A DNA stretch of 27,802 nt. Source: Thermodesulfobacteriota bacterium. GTDB lineage: Bacteria; Desulfobacterota_D; UBA1144; Nemesobacterales; UBA2774. The translations under genes and the position numbers were made by a program. The stretch is from NCBI GenBank assembly GCA_035325995.1, contig DAOKYU010000017.1:1-27802 (forward strand). The letters run 5' to 3'. The notes under the pieces are model-generated. The model was not told the origin of the DNA and did not search any database. It saw nothing but the letters and a program-made list of their open reading frames with translations. Numbering within the stretch: the first letter of the stretch is position 1; the number at the start of each line of letters is the position of its first letter. This document shows, one piece after another, positions 1 through 7,324 of this stretch.

Positions 1-91
1 TAAAATGAACGGGAAACTCTCATTTGCTGTGGTATAAAAAAGGGGGGAAGGTCACATCAAATCTAAGTTCATAGTTGCCCTATATGATTAT

Positions 92-119
92 TTGTAGATT
101 TTATTACGTATGATACTAT
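92..119 (+). promoter_or_regulatory. candidate sigma-70 promoter before the AT-rich gene
   Basis: TTGTAG (92-97) and TACTAT (114-119) are separated by 16 bp and lie 43 bp upstream of the likely start of the following gene. The surroundings are AT-rich, so chance matches are easy. No other signal is visible in bases 1-149. Confidence 0.3.
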
Positions 120-161
120 TGTCAAATAATACAGTATCTAATTTCAATAGTGGAGAAAGAG

Positions 162-557
162 ATGATAGGATTTGAAAATATTATGATTGTTGGCATGAAT
201 AAGGAGGCTTCGAGAAAGTCAGATGTATACCCATCCTTATATGATATAGCGCTTGAACTGTCTGACAGTCCACCGGAAGAATGGGAAGAAATCTTTATCA
301 AAATTTGGGAACGAAAAATCTATTCAATGAAGCGAAATGCTTACATAGAAGAAAATAATATCATAGTCATATGTAAGACCGAAGATGTCAAAGACACTCA
401 TTTACCTATGTTAGAGGAAGCCGTTGCTGCTACAAACCAAAGCTATCGGGAGTACTTGGCAAAGATAATTCAGCAGGAAAAAAGTGAGGCAGCAAAAGCT
501 ACTGCCGAAGAAAATGAACTTTCAACCTTAGAAAAAAGGCTTAAAGAAGAGAAATAA
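162..557 (+). CDS. hypothetical protein in AT-rich segment
   Basis: This gene encodes an unrecognised 131-residue protein. ATG at 162 is preferred over GTG at 150 because GGAG at 152-155 lies 6 bp upstream of it. The N-terminus reads MIGFENIMIVG, which looks like a beta-strand. The middle is acidic with several Trp and Tyr residues. The last ~45 residues are rich in Glu, Lys, Ala and Gln, suggesting a long helix or coiled coil. No signal peptide, membrane segment or catalytic motif is visible. The codon choice (AAA, ATT, GAA, TTA) and base composition are far more AT-rich than every gene to its right, so it was probably acquired by transfer. The adjacent gene is convergent to it. Function is unknown; I am confident it is coding only because of the ribosome binding site and uninterrupted frame. 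Confidence 0.65.
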   Translation: MIGFENIMIVGMNKEASRKSDVYPSLYDIALELSDSPPEEWEEIFIKIWERKIYSMKRNAYIEENNIIVICKTEDVKDTHLPMLEEAVAATNQSYREYLAKIIQQEKSEAAKATAEENELSTLEKRLKEEK

Positions 558-589
558 GAATGCCTTATGATGCACTCTGTTGATATCTT

Positions 590-1885
590 CTAAACGTTCA
601 GCGTGTCGGGGCCGAGGAGGAGGGAGAGTTTCGTGCGGATGACGCGTGTGCAGACGGCGCAGAAGCCGGGTTTGGTCAGCGTGCGCATGAGGCAGTTCTT
701 CTCCGGGCGGAAGACGTTACACGTCTGGTATAGCCCGCCTTCGAAGAGGCCGACCGTGCCGTCGGGCACGGGGTGGGCGAAGGGATCGCCGGCGCAGGCG
801 TTTCTCGAAGTCGGGATCGGCGTTCCGGGAGCGATCAGGTCCTTCCATTTTATGTCCGCGAGCTGCGTCCTGCTCGTGAGGTTCGGGTAGTTATCGGGAT
901 TGTCGTTTATGTAAGGCGTCTCGTATTCGTCGGCGAGCTTGAAGAAGCTGTGACCGAGCTCGTGTAAGCCGATGAGCGCGGCCGAGCCGTTGGTCGAAAA
1001 CACCGGGACGTTGCCGCCCGAGCCGCCGTATATCGGGCTGTTCACCATGGCGAAGGTGACGTGCGCCTGGGGGGCGAAGTTGTCCCAGACCTTTTTCGCC
1101 GTTTGCTGATCGACGACCAGTAGTCGCTTGTTGCCGACGGCGCCGCAGAAGCTGGCGTTGAAATATGTATTAACGCTTACGGGCGGCGCGCCGTCCTGGC
1201 ACTGCGCAGGGAGATCGGCCCCGCTGTCCGTCGAGGATACCTTGACTATATAGACGTTTGTCCTGTGCCAGAACTCGTCGAAAGGCCCAAACGATTTGAA
1301 TCTGTCGATGAACCCCGCGGCGTCGGAAACGAATTTCGGCATCTCGTCGGCGCGGTAGCCCTCGGCCAGTATGCAGATCGTCCAGCATTTGTCGTCCGGG
1401 CCGTGGTCTACTAATTTTTCCACGCCCAGTACCGCGCCGTGCTCCACTTCGCGCGATACGACCATGGGCGGGAATATGAGCTCCGCAGGGTCGATTGTGA
1501 ACGTGAACGACTGCCGCGCGAGCCTGTAGACTGGTATCTCGGGCTGGAGCGGGTTGTTTACGATTTCGAGGGTGAACGTAAAACCCGGGTCGGGAACGAG
1601 TATGGAGAATTCGACTTCGGGCTCTTTCAGGATCGCGTAATCGAGCGGGCTCGATTCGTCGTCGCCGTACGTTTCGGCCTCGGAGCGGAACGGGTCGCGG
1701 AGTGTCTGGACGTAGAAGACGCGGCCGTCGTCGTCGGTGAGCCGCACGTAATATCCCGTGTAGCCGTCGAGCCATTCGAGCGGGTCGGACGGGGGAGGGA
1801 TGATGCCGACTGGGGTTTGCGATGTCAGCACGACGTTGGCGTTTTGAAACCTGAAATCGAGCCTGAGGCTCTTGTCCCATCTCAT
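590..1885 (-). CDS. M64-family (IgA peptidase-like) zinc metallopeptidase
   Basis: The 431-residue product carries HELGHSFFKLADEYE with the HExxH histidines at residues 308 and 312. This zinc-binding site followed by xxADEY is the signature of peptidase family M64 (Pfam Peptidase_M64). A beta-rich N-terminal part of about 135 residues precedes the peptidase domain, as is common in the family. Several cysteines near the C-terminus (for example FCAVC) may form disulfides. M64 proteins are usually secreted, yet no signal peptide follows ATG 1885, and an in-frame stop 7 codons upstream rules out a longer N-terminus. Either export is non-classical or the protein is cytoplasmic. The ribosome binding site is weak. 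It lies 100 bp downstream of the propeller gene on the same strand and may be cotranscribed with it. The substrate is unknown. Confidence 0.85.
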   Translation of the reverse strand: MRWDKSLRLDFRFQNANVVLTSQTPVGIIPPPSDPLEWLDGYTGYYVRLTDDDGRVFYVQTLRDPFRSEAETYGDDESSPLDYAILKEPEVEFSILVPDPGFTFTLEIVNNPLQPEIPVYRLARQSFTFTIDPAELIFPPMVVSREVEHGAVLGVEKLVDHGPDDKCWTICILAEGYRADEMPKFVSDAAGFIDRFKSFGPFDEFWHRTNVYIVKVSSTDSGADLPAQCQDGAPPVSVNTYFNASFCGAVGNKRLLVVDQQTAKKVWDNFAPQAHVTFAMVNSPIYGGSGGNVPVFSTNGSAALIGLHELGHSFFKLADEYETPYINDNPDNYPNLTSRTQLADIKWKDLIAPGTPIPTSRNACAGDPFAHPVPDGTVGLFEGGLYQTCNVFRPEKNCLMRTLTKPGFCAVCTRVIRTKLSLLLGPDTLNV

Positions 1886-1985
1886 GAATTTACGCCCGGT
1901 CCCTTATCGCTGCAGCTCATGACGGCAAAAGGATAAGCCCGAACCCGGCCGCGCGCAATGGGGGGACGGGACAGGGACGCCCCGT

Positions 1986-3080
1986 TCAATGGAAACTTGT
2001 GCCCGCCTGTGCCGCCGCGTTTCTTCTCTTCCTGATCGCGAACATGGCGGACAGACCGAAGAGCGCCGAGAGGGCTATCAACCCCCATTCGCCGAGCGTG
2101 GGTATGGAAGAGACGGGGCCGGATCCGCCCGGGGTTATGAACTTGCCGAACGACGAGGGCAAGGCCCCTACGGGCACTATATCGACGACGGTATTGTCCG
2201 CGGTTCTTATGACGGAGACCGAGTTCGATTCGGCGTTGGAGACGTAGACGAACCTCCCGTCAGACGTTACGTCTATACCGATCGGTCCGCTGCCTACGGG
2301 TATTTCGTCGATGACGGAGTTGTCGGCGGTCCGTATGACCGACACGGTGTTGGAAATAGCGTTGGCTACGTAGACGCGGCCGCCGGCGGGCGATACAACA
2401 AGGGCTACCGGCGTGATTCCGACGGGTATGGCGTCGACGATCGTATTCGCCGCGGTGCTTATGACGAGCACGTTGTCGGCGGCTTCGTTCGCCACGTATA
2501 AGAAAGCGCCGTCGGGGCCGATATCCAGGCCGAAGGGCCCGTTCGTCGGGCCTATAGTTGCAGTGACGGTGTTCGACGCCGTGCTTATCACGGAGATGGA
2601 GTTTGTTTCATAGCAGGTAACGTAAACCGAGCCGCCGTCGGGCGATACCACGACGCCGACGGGCGAGTCGAGGAAGGGTATTGTGTCCACGACGCTGTAC
2701 GACGCGACGCTTATAACGGATACGTTGTCGGAACCCGTGTTCGCGACGTAGAGGAACCTGCCGTCGGGTGTTATGTCGATTCCCGTCGGGGAGTCTCCGG
2801 CGGGAACGGTAGCCACGATCTCGTTCAGCGAGACGTCTATGGCGATTACCTCGTTCGGTGTCTGAAGAGCGACGTAGACGAAAGCGCCGTCGGGGGAGAC
2901 TGCAGTGCCCGAAGGCCGCTCGCCGGTAGCGATCGTATCGACGACGGTATTCGTGCTAACGTCGATCACCGAGATCGAGGAGCCGTCGTTGTTGGCTATA
3001 TAGGCGAAGGGCTGCGCGAAAGCACCTGCGGCGAAGCAGAAAAAGGCAATCAAGAATGAGATGGCGAATTTCCCGGGCAT
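1986..3080 (-). CDS. YVTN beta-propeller surface protein with IPTL-CTERM sorting tail
   Basis: The 364-residue protein begins with a Sec signal peptide (cleavage likely after AFA, residue 22). It then has about seven repeats of ~42 residues built on the pattern 'V-Y-V-A-N ... S-V-I ... T-V-V-x-x-I-P-V-G ... P-x-G-I-x-V-x-P-D-G', typical of YVTN/surface-layer beta-propellers. The end shows IPTLGEWGL (326-334), a hydrophobic segment to about residue 349 and a basic RKRR cluster. This is the IPTL-CTERM type of C-terminal sorting signal, related to PEP-CTERM and normally processed by a dedicated exosortase-like enzyme. No such enzyme is in this window. AGGAGG sits 7 bp before ATG 3080. The role is probably cell-surface or matrix binding. 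The downstream M64 peptidase may act at the same site. Confidence 0.88.
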   Translation of the reverse strand: MPGKFAISFLIAFFCFAAGAFAQPFAYIANNDGSSISVIDVSTNTVVDTIATGERPSGTAVSPDGAFVYVALQTPNEVIAIDVSLNEIVATVPAGDSPTGIDITPDGRFLYVANTGSDNVSVISVASYSVVDTIPFLDSPVGVVVSPDGGSVYVTCYETNSISVISTASNTVTATIGPTNGPFGLDIGPDGAFLYVANEAADNVLVISTAANTIVDAIPVGITPVALVVSPAGGRVYVANAISNTVSVIRTADNSVIDEIPVGSGPIGIDVTSDGRFVYVSNAESNSVSVIRTADNTVVDIVPVGALPSSFGKFITPGGSGPVSSIPTLGEWGLIALSALFGLSAMFAIRKRRNAAAQAGTSFH

Positions 3081-3208
3081 TGCTCATCCTCCTGTCGGTC
3101 CGTAAAATGACCGTGGCCGTGTCGAAAGCCGCCGAGGCGCCCTGGTTGTGACTGAAAGCGGATTCGCGCCTCGATTCAATTCGTTTTCAAATGCGGGAAA
3201 CAAACAAC

Positions 3209-3237
3209 AGATTGAATCTTTTTAAGTTTGAAGTCAA
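3209..3237 (-). promoter_or_regulatory. candidate promoter for the propeller gene
   Basis: On the minus strand TTGACT (3237-3232) is followed after 17 bp by CAATCT (3214-3209). The -35 is good and the -10 is poor. It lies about 130 bp upstream of the start at 3080. Confidence 0.25.
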
Positions 3238-3265
3238 GGGCTGCGCGGCGATTGCGAAGGATATT

Positions 3266-3362
3266 CCGTGCGGGGCAGGCTGCCCGTCGAGCCCGCACGG
3301 CGTCCGCACTCTACAACTCGAATACGAGGGCCGTTTTGTCGGGGTCGTGTGTTAATCCCGCA
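3266..3362. other. 355-bp gap with two GC-rich hairpins
   Basis: The space between the propeller gene and the sigma-factor gene (3081-3435) holds no gene. CCGTGCGGG (3266-3274) pairs perfectly with CCCGCACGG (3292-3300), with GGGCA/TGCCC nested inside. A second hairpin, CCCGCA/TGCGGG, sits around 3357-3372. Neither is followed by a T-tract on the minus strand, so Rho-independent termination after the sigma gene is uncertain. Confidence 0.4.
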
Positions 3363-3435
3363 CGGAGTATGCGGGACGGATAGCGTGTTCCGCTCTTAAC
3401 GGCGAAATATAGCACAAAGGGCCGGCGCGGGAAAG

Positions 3436-4023
3436 TCAGTTTCTGGCCGATTCGTCTTCGGCGCTGCAGATGGGGCAGTCGTCGCGCGGGCTGAAGCGCG
3501 GGTTCAGGTTGCCGTCCGCATCCAGCGAATCGACGCAGCAGCCGAGGAACATATCCTTAATCATGGCACGGCCGCGCTGGACGCGCGACTTGAACCCGGA
3601 GTAGGAGATTCCCATCCTGAGCGCCGCTTCCTTCTGCCTTTCGCCCTCGACGTCGGCGAGGAGGAGCGCGTCCCTGTATTTATCCGGCAGCCGCGAGACG
3701 AACACCTTGAGGCATTTCACGGCGCAGGCGAGCGCGTCGTCGCCATCGTCTTCGCCGAGGGCGGTCTTTTCCTCGTCGAGCTCGACTTCGGGAGCGCCGC
3801 CTTTCCTGTAATAGTCGATAACGGTGTTCGAGACGATCCTTCTTATCCACGGCGCGAGCTTGTCCCTGTCCCTGAGCTCGCCCGCGTGACGGTGGACCTT
3901 CACGAACACCTCCTGCATGAGGTCGTCCGCGTCGGATTCGTTCCGGACCTTGCCGAGAAGGTGTCTTCTGATCTGCCCGGAGAATTCGCTCCAGATAGCC
4001 GCCGTCTGTTCCTTTTTAAGCAT
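3436..4023 (-). CDS. sigZ: ECF sigma factor, SigZ-like, with cysteine-rich C-terminus
   Basis: The 195-residue product has sigma region 2 (residues ~31-72, including DADDLMQEVFVKVH) and region 4 (residues ~111-152, RLPDKYRDALLLADVEG with the helix-turn-helix after it). These define an extracytoplasmic-function sigma factor that directs RNA polymerase to specific promoters. The C-terminal extension contains GCC (161-163) and CPIC (183-186), plus LDADGNLNPRFSP. This resembles the tail of proteins annotated as SigZ. Such a cysteine set could bind metal or sense redox, which is an inference. No anti-sigma gene is adjacent. A metallothionein-like gene lies 168 bp upstream on the same strand, suggesting a metal or thiol stress link. 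No clear ribosome binding site precedes ATG 4023; TATAAT 15 bp upstream could give a very short leader. Confidence 0.85.
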   Translation of the reverse strand: MLKKEQTAAIWSEFSGQIRRHLLGKVRNESDADDLMQEVFVKVHRHAGELRDRDKLAPWIRRIVSNTVIDYYRKGGAPEVELDEEKTALGEDDGDDALACAVKCLKVFVSRLPDKYRDALLLADVEGERQKEAALRMGISYSGFKSRVQRGRAMIKDMFLGCCVDSLDADGNLNPRFSPRDDCPICSAEDESARN

Positions 4024-4037
4024 AGCGATACCGTAAT

Positions 4038-4043
4038 ATTATA
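4038..4043 (-). promoter_or_regulatory. TATAAT -10-like box just before the sigma gene
   Basis: On the minus strand TATAAT lies 15 bp before the sigma-factor ATG. No good -35 is present at 16-18 bp spacing. If used, the transcript would be nearly leaderless, which fits the lack of a Shine-Dalgarno sequence. Confidence 0.25.
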
Positions 4044-4103
4044 AAGTGTAAATGCCGCTGCCGTTGCAGCCGTCTTTATTCACCCCCAGCCTGTCCTTTC
4101 CGG

Positions 4104-4140
4104 CTTCGCTGAAGCTACGCCGCGACGAGCCCCCTCGAAG
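4104..4140. repeat. dispersed repeat fragments between sigma and metallothionein genes
   Basis: CTTCGCTGAAGCTACG (4104-4119) recurs exactly at 6073-6088. It is followed by CGCGACGAGC, also found near 6144, and by CCCCCTCGAAGGGGG, one of several palindromes of this type in the window. Confidence 0.5.
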
Positions 4141-4191
4141 GGGGAAGGGACGCAATCCGGGGACTTGTGAGGATGGGTGACGTTCAATACG

Positions 4192-4308
4192 TCATCCGCA
4201 GCATTTGCAGTCTTCGCACGTACACTTGCAGCTGCAGCCTCCGCCTTCCATCGGGCTGCATTCACACCCGCAGCCGCAACCACAATCGCATTTTCTTTGT
4301 TCCGTCAT
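4192..4308 (-). CDS. metallothionein-like cysteine-rich small protein
   Basis: This is a 38-residue protein with 13 cysteines. Residues 7-17 alternate as CDCGCGCGCEC, and residues 25-37 read CSCKCTCEDCKCC. No aromatic residue or long hydrophobic stretch is present. Alternating CxC and CxxC motifs with Lys, Glu and Gly between them are the hallmark of metallothioneins, which chelate Zn, Cu or Cd through thiolate clusters. The spacing does not match cyanobacterial SmtA that I know, so the assignment rests on composition. The start is well supported: GGAGG lies 6 bp before ATG 4308. It is too short for ordinary gene callers. It precedes the SigZ-like gene on the same strand. Cytoplasmic metal storage or detoxification is the likely role. 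Confidence 0.72.
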   Translation of the reverse strand: MTEQRKCDCGCGCGCECSPMEGGGCSCKCTCEDCKCCG

Positions 4309-4413
4309 TTTACGCCTCCATTTATGTTTTCTATCCATATAGACGGAGGAATGCCGAAAAAGACGCAAAGAGCCACCAATATTCTATGAAGAGAGTAAAA
4401 GCAAAGGAAAAAA

Positions 4414-4442
4414 GCGAGATCCTGAATTAAATTCAGGATGAC
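4414..4442. repeat. palindromic dispersed repeat, copy 1
   Basis: CCTGAATTAAATTCAGG is a near-perfect palindrome flanked by GCGAGAT and ATGAC. The reverse complement matches copies at 6198-6226 and 23288-23313, which share the core 'GTCATTCTGA..TTGA.TC.GAATCTCG' with small changes. Confidence 0.55.
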
Positions 4443-4660
4443 TGAATAGTGGAGTCGCGGCTGAGCGCCGCGACGTCGGAATCCAGCACGCCACGCGTGC
4501 TGGATTCCCGATATCGGACTCTGCCTCGGACTACGCCAAGGCTTCGACCGATAAAAAGGCTTCGACCGACAAGCATGCATTCGGGAATGACACCAATAGG
4601 GTAGGTTCCTCGCTCGTTTGGAATTGTTGGGAATGACAGAATGAAAAGGACGATTGCCGT
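4443..4660. repeat. intergenic mosaic of repeat modules
   Basis: The 399-bp gap between the metallothionein-like gene and the methyltransferase holds no convincing gene. It includes CCAGCACGCC/GCGTGCTGG (about 4485-4503) and a GACCGATAAAAAGGCTTCG block (4546-4564) that recurs at 6100-6118. It also includes CCTCGCTCG plus TTGTTGGGAATGACAGAA (about 4608-4642), which matches one arm of the inverted repeat at 21131-21184. Confidence 0.5.
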
Positions 4661-4707
4661 AGCCGAAGTCTCTCCGGCTATACTTATTGGCTGAGGGGGT
4701 GCGGCAA

Positions 4708-5544
4708 ATGGCACGGGAAGAGAAGAAGGTAGATTACGCACTCAGCGACACGGAGAACGAGAAGAAGCGGCTCCGGGAGCAGTCGAGGATCATTATCGAG
4801 ACGACGCGGAGGGTGTTCGCCCTGGCCGGCATCGAGCCGGGGATGCGTGTGCTCGAGCTCGGTACCGGGGCGGGGGACGTGACGATCCTCCTTTCGGAGA
4901 TGGTAGGCCCCACGGGCGAGGTGGTCAGCCTCGAGAAGAACCCCGCGATACAGGAGTCGGCGCGGAAGCGTATCGAGGCCGAGGGGCGCGGGAACGTCGA
5001 GTTCGTCTGCTGCGACATAGCATCTGCCGAGCCCGAGGGCGTCTTCGACGCGCTCGCAGGGCGGGCCGTTTTGATGTACATCCCCTCGCCGGAGAAGGCG
5101 CTAGCGAAGCTGCTGAAGTCCGTACGCAGCGGGGGTGTGGTCGCGTTCCAGGAGGTCGATTTCACGGTGCGCCCGCAGGTGATCCCGCCGATGCCGCTCA
5201 TGCAGAAAGCGTGGGATCTCCTCTATGCCGCCATGGAAAAGTCGGGCACGGAGATGCAGATGGGGTTCAAGCTCCTGCCTGTCTTCAAGAGGGCGGGTCT
5301 GCCCGAGCCCATGATGCACATGGACGCCTTTATCGGGGGGCAGGCCTCGGGCGGTATAGACTGGTTCGTCAGCACCATAAGGAGCCTCGTGCCGATGATG
5401 GAGAAGCTCGGCATAGCGACGGCGGCCGAGGTGGACGTCGATACGCTCAAGGACAGGCTCATCGGGGAGTACTTCGCGGCCGGCGTCAGGGACGGGCTCG
5501 GCATGTCGAACACGTGGATAAGCGCGTGGGCGCGGAAGGGGTGA
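4708..5544 (+). CDS. class I SAM-dependent methyltransferase
   Basis: The 278-residue product contains VLELGTGAGDVTILL (about 48-62), the glycine-rich motif I that binds S-adenosylmethionine. An acidic residue ends the next strand (EVVSLEKN, the usual ribose contact), and CCDIASAEP follows as the next motif. The fold is therefore a Rossmann-type class I methyltransferase, close to Methyltransf_25/31 families that act on small molecules or lipids. Met-rich segments in the C-terminal half may form the substrate pocket. ATG 4708 is chosen because AGGGGG lies 8 bp upstream; the TTG at 4687 has no ribosome binding site. It stands alone between repeats and a small secreted peptide, so the substrate cannot be inferred. 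Confidence 0.82.
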   Translation: MAREEKKVDYALSDTENEKKRLREQSRIIIETTRRVFALAGIEPGMRVLELGTGAGDVTILLSEMVGPTGEVVSLEKNPAIQESARKRIEAEGRGNVEFVCCDIASAEPEGVFDALAGRAVLMYIPSPEKALAKLLKSVRSGGVVAFQEVDFTVRPQVIPPMPLMQKAWDLLYAAMEKSGTEMQMGFKLLPVFKRAGLPEPMMHMDAFIGGQASGGIDWFVSTIRSLVPMMEKLGIATAAEVDVDTLKDRLIGEYFAAGVRDGLGMSNTWISAWARKG

Positions 5545-5613
5545 GGAAAATGAGCTTCCGGAAGCCGGGCTCCGAAGTCCGTGTATCTCCTCCGTATATT
5601 GCATTTTTTCTAA

Positions 5614-5649
5614 AAAGTATTGGCAAAAATCGATACTTTAGGCTAAACT
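5614..5649 (+). promoter_or_regulatory. promoter with overlapping inverted repeat
   Basis: TTGGCA (5620-5625) and TAAACT (5644-5649) are 18 bp apart. AAAGTAT (5614-5620) and ATACTTT (5633-5639) form a perfect 7-bp inverted repeat across the -35 and spacer, a good place for a repressor. The following small gene starts 34 bp downstream. Confidence 0.45.
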
Positions 5650-5682
5650 TTTAGACATCAATTCGGCAGGAGGCTAGACAAC

Positions 5683-5841
5683 ATGAAAAAGTTACTCTTC
5701 ACATTGGCCATCACGCTCGGGCTCGCGTTGGGCGGCGTAGTTCTTACGACGTCGAACGTGCTCGCATGCGGCGGCAAGGACAAGGACGCGACGACCGAGC
5801 ACCCGACCACCGGCGGTGGTGACGGCTCGACGCAGTCTTAA
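5683..5841 (+). CDS. small secreted peptide (52 residues)
   Basis: AGGAGG (5668-5673) lies 9 bp before ATG 5683. The 52-residue product begins MKKLLFTLAITLGLALGGVV and ends its hydrophobic segment at SNVLA-CGG. This is a classic Sec signal peptide; cleavage after VLA would leave about 24 residues, CGGKDKDATTEHPTTGGGDG plus four more. The cysteine right at the cleavage point also weakly resembles a lipobox. The mature part is short, hydrophilic and Gly/Thr/Asp-rich, without a recognisable domain. It has its own promoter-like element and a strong terminator, so it looks like a highly expressed single-gene unit. Function is unknown. Confidence 0.75.
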   Translation: MKKLLFTLAITLGLALGGVVLTTSNVLACGGKDKDATTEHPTTGGGDGSTQS

Positions 5842-5880
5842 GTTCTGTAGAACAATTTTGAATACTTAAGGATTACATGT

Positions 5881-5918
5881 GCCCCGGGGGAGTTGCGGCT
5901 CCCTCGGGGCTTTTTTTT
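5881..5918 (+). terminator. Rho-independent terminator
   Basis: GCCCCGGGGGAG (5881-5892) pairs with CTCCCTCGGGGC (5899-5910) with one wobble pair and a 6-nt loop, followed directly by eight T residues. It lies 39 bp after the stop of the small secreted peptide gene. Confidence 0.92.
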
Positions 5919-5997
5919 GTTTTTTGGGGGGGGATGGATGCTGCGGGTTTGGTGGTGGGATGTATCGCTGCGCCGCGTCAGGTTACGCATGGCTTTC

Positions 5998-6226
5998 AGG
6001 CTACGCTGAGGCTTCCGACTTCGCCTCGGACTCCGCTTCCAACTTTGCTTCAGGCTCCGCTAAAGCTTCCACCTTCGCTGAAGCTACGGTGGACAAGTCG
6101 ACCGATAAAAAGGCTTCGTCGGACAAGTCGCTCCGACAGGCGCCGCGACGAGCGTGCGGCTTGCAATAATATGATTTATCCCGACTTTGCATTTTCCGTC
6201 ATTCTGAACTTGATTCAGAATCTCGT
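5998..6226. repeat. low-complexity CTTCG-type region and palindromic repeat copy 2
   Basis: Bases 5998-6095 are an imperfect run of 'GCTTC(C/G)' units. Bases 6073-6088 repeat 4104-4119 exactly. Bases 6100-6118 repeat 4546-4564 with one edge change. Bases 6142-6176 recur imperfectly at 6963-6995 (GCTTGCAATAATATGATT type). The 6198-6226 segment is a copy of the palindromic element also seen at 4414 and 23288. No gene is supported here. Confidence 0.5.
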
Positions 6227-6354
6227 TTTTAAAAGCATGAACAGAAAAGGCTAAGGCATACATCTCATGGGGTCTCCAGTGGCTGAAGGGGAAGTTCTAT
6301 ACTTAACCTACAAGGTCGATATAAGGCTTTCTACTTTTCCTTGATGAAAAGTAG

Positions 6355-6474
6355 CACACACGAAGTGTGTTTTCCGACGAAGTACCTTCATGGATTTTTG
6401 CAACTGAAGTGCGAAAGGTGGTAATAGAAATGCGCCGCTACTTCGATTGCGTGCGGCTGCGAGCCGCCGGGCCG
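6355..6474. repeat. ~110-bp repeat, copy 1 (diverged)
   Basis: It starts with CACACACGAAGTGTG and continues TTTTCCGACGAAGTACC. It then has GGTGGTAATAGAAATGC and GCCGCTACTTCG, matching copies 2-4 in order and spacing. Confidence 0.55.
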
Positions 6475-6476
6475 GG

Positions 6477-6588
6477 GACACGTAGTGTCTTTTTCGACAT
6501 AGCATAGAAGGTGCTAAAGTCACCTGAAGCGCGTCAGGTGGTAATAGCAAGACTGCTGCTACTTCGGAATCCTGCACGCGAGGCGTGC
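6477..6588. repeat. ~110-bp repeat, copy 2
   Basis: The unit runs from the palindrome GACACGTAGTGTC through TTCGACATAGCA, GAAGCGCGTCAGGTGGTAAT and GACTGCTGCTACTTCG. It ends in the palindrome GCACGCGAGGCGTGC (6574-6588). Confidence 0.7.
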
Positions 6589-6804
6589 AAAATCATCGTT
6601 CCTTCGCTAAATCCTCCAAATACTTTACCCCCACCCTGACCCTCCCCCTGGGAGGGGGAGGGAAGAGTAAGGTAGGTCGGATTCTTAACGCTCATCCACT
6701 CGATGTCTTCGGCGGGGCAAGTCAGGTGATTAAACAGGATAGACGACCGAGTGGTGCTATGGATTTCCAGGTCGGTTACGCCGAATTCCAGCACGCGAGG
6801 CGTG

Positions 6805-6916
6805 GACACATAGTGTCTCTTTCGACATAGCACAGGGGGCGCCGAGACCGCCTGAAGCGCGTCTGGTGATAATGGCAAGACTGCTGCTACTTCGATATCC
6901 TGCGCACGTGGTGCGC
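6805..6916. repeat. ~110-bp repeat, copy 3
   Basis: GACACATAGTGTC begins the unit. TTCGACATAGCACAG, CTGAAGCGCGTC and GCAAGACTGCTGCTACTTCG match copy 2, and the unit ends with GCGCACGTGGTGCGC (6902-6916). Confidence 0.7.
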
Positions 6917-7114
6917 CGGCCCGGAGGGGTATTGCTGCGCTGCATCCGGCTTCGCATGGCTTCGCCGCGACAAGCGCAGCTTGCAATATTATGATTGGGG
7001 CGAGCTCCTGACCTGTCATTACCGAATGCTCGTACCTGCCGCGGCGAAGCCCACAGGCGAAGCCGGGTCGGGAATCCAGTTTTTAGAAGATAGATCTCTC
7101 ACATTCGTTCGGAT

Positions 7115-7220
7115 GATACACGCATTCGACGTAGCACCAAAGTTACTGAAACCACCGGAAGCGCGTCAGGCGATAATAGCAAGGATGCTGCCCCTTCGAT
7201 TTCCTGCGCAAGTGGTGCGC
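7115..7220. repeat. ~110-bp repeat, copy 4
   Basis: The left end has diverged. TTCGACGTAGCACCAAAG, GGAAGCGCGTCAGGCGATAA and CTTCGATTTCCTGCGCA match the other copies. The right palindrome GCGCAAGTGGTGCGC (7206-7220) ends 104 bp before the PqqD-like gene. Confidence 0.65.
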
Positions 7221-7324
7221 CGGGCGTTGCCCGCTTGAAATGGGAGGGGAAATTCCGGATAATATGCCTGAAAGAATTTCGGGCGGCGGAGCTCAATCAG
7301 CCGCCCGTGGAGACGGAGCGGGCA

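Noticed and set aside
6308..7019. Minus-strand ORFs sharing LCRKRHYVS-like peptides
   Set aside because: The similarity is fully explained by the repeated DNA units; frames are broken between copies and lack ribosome binding sites.
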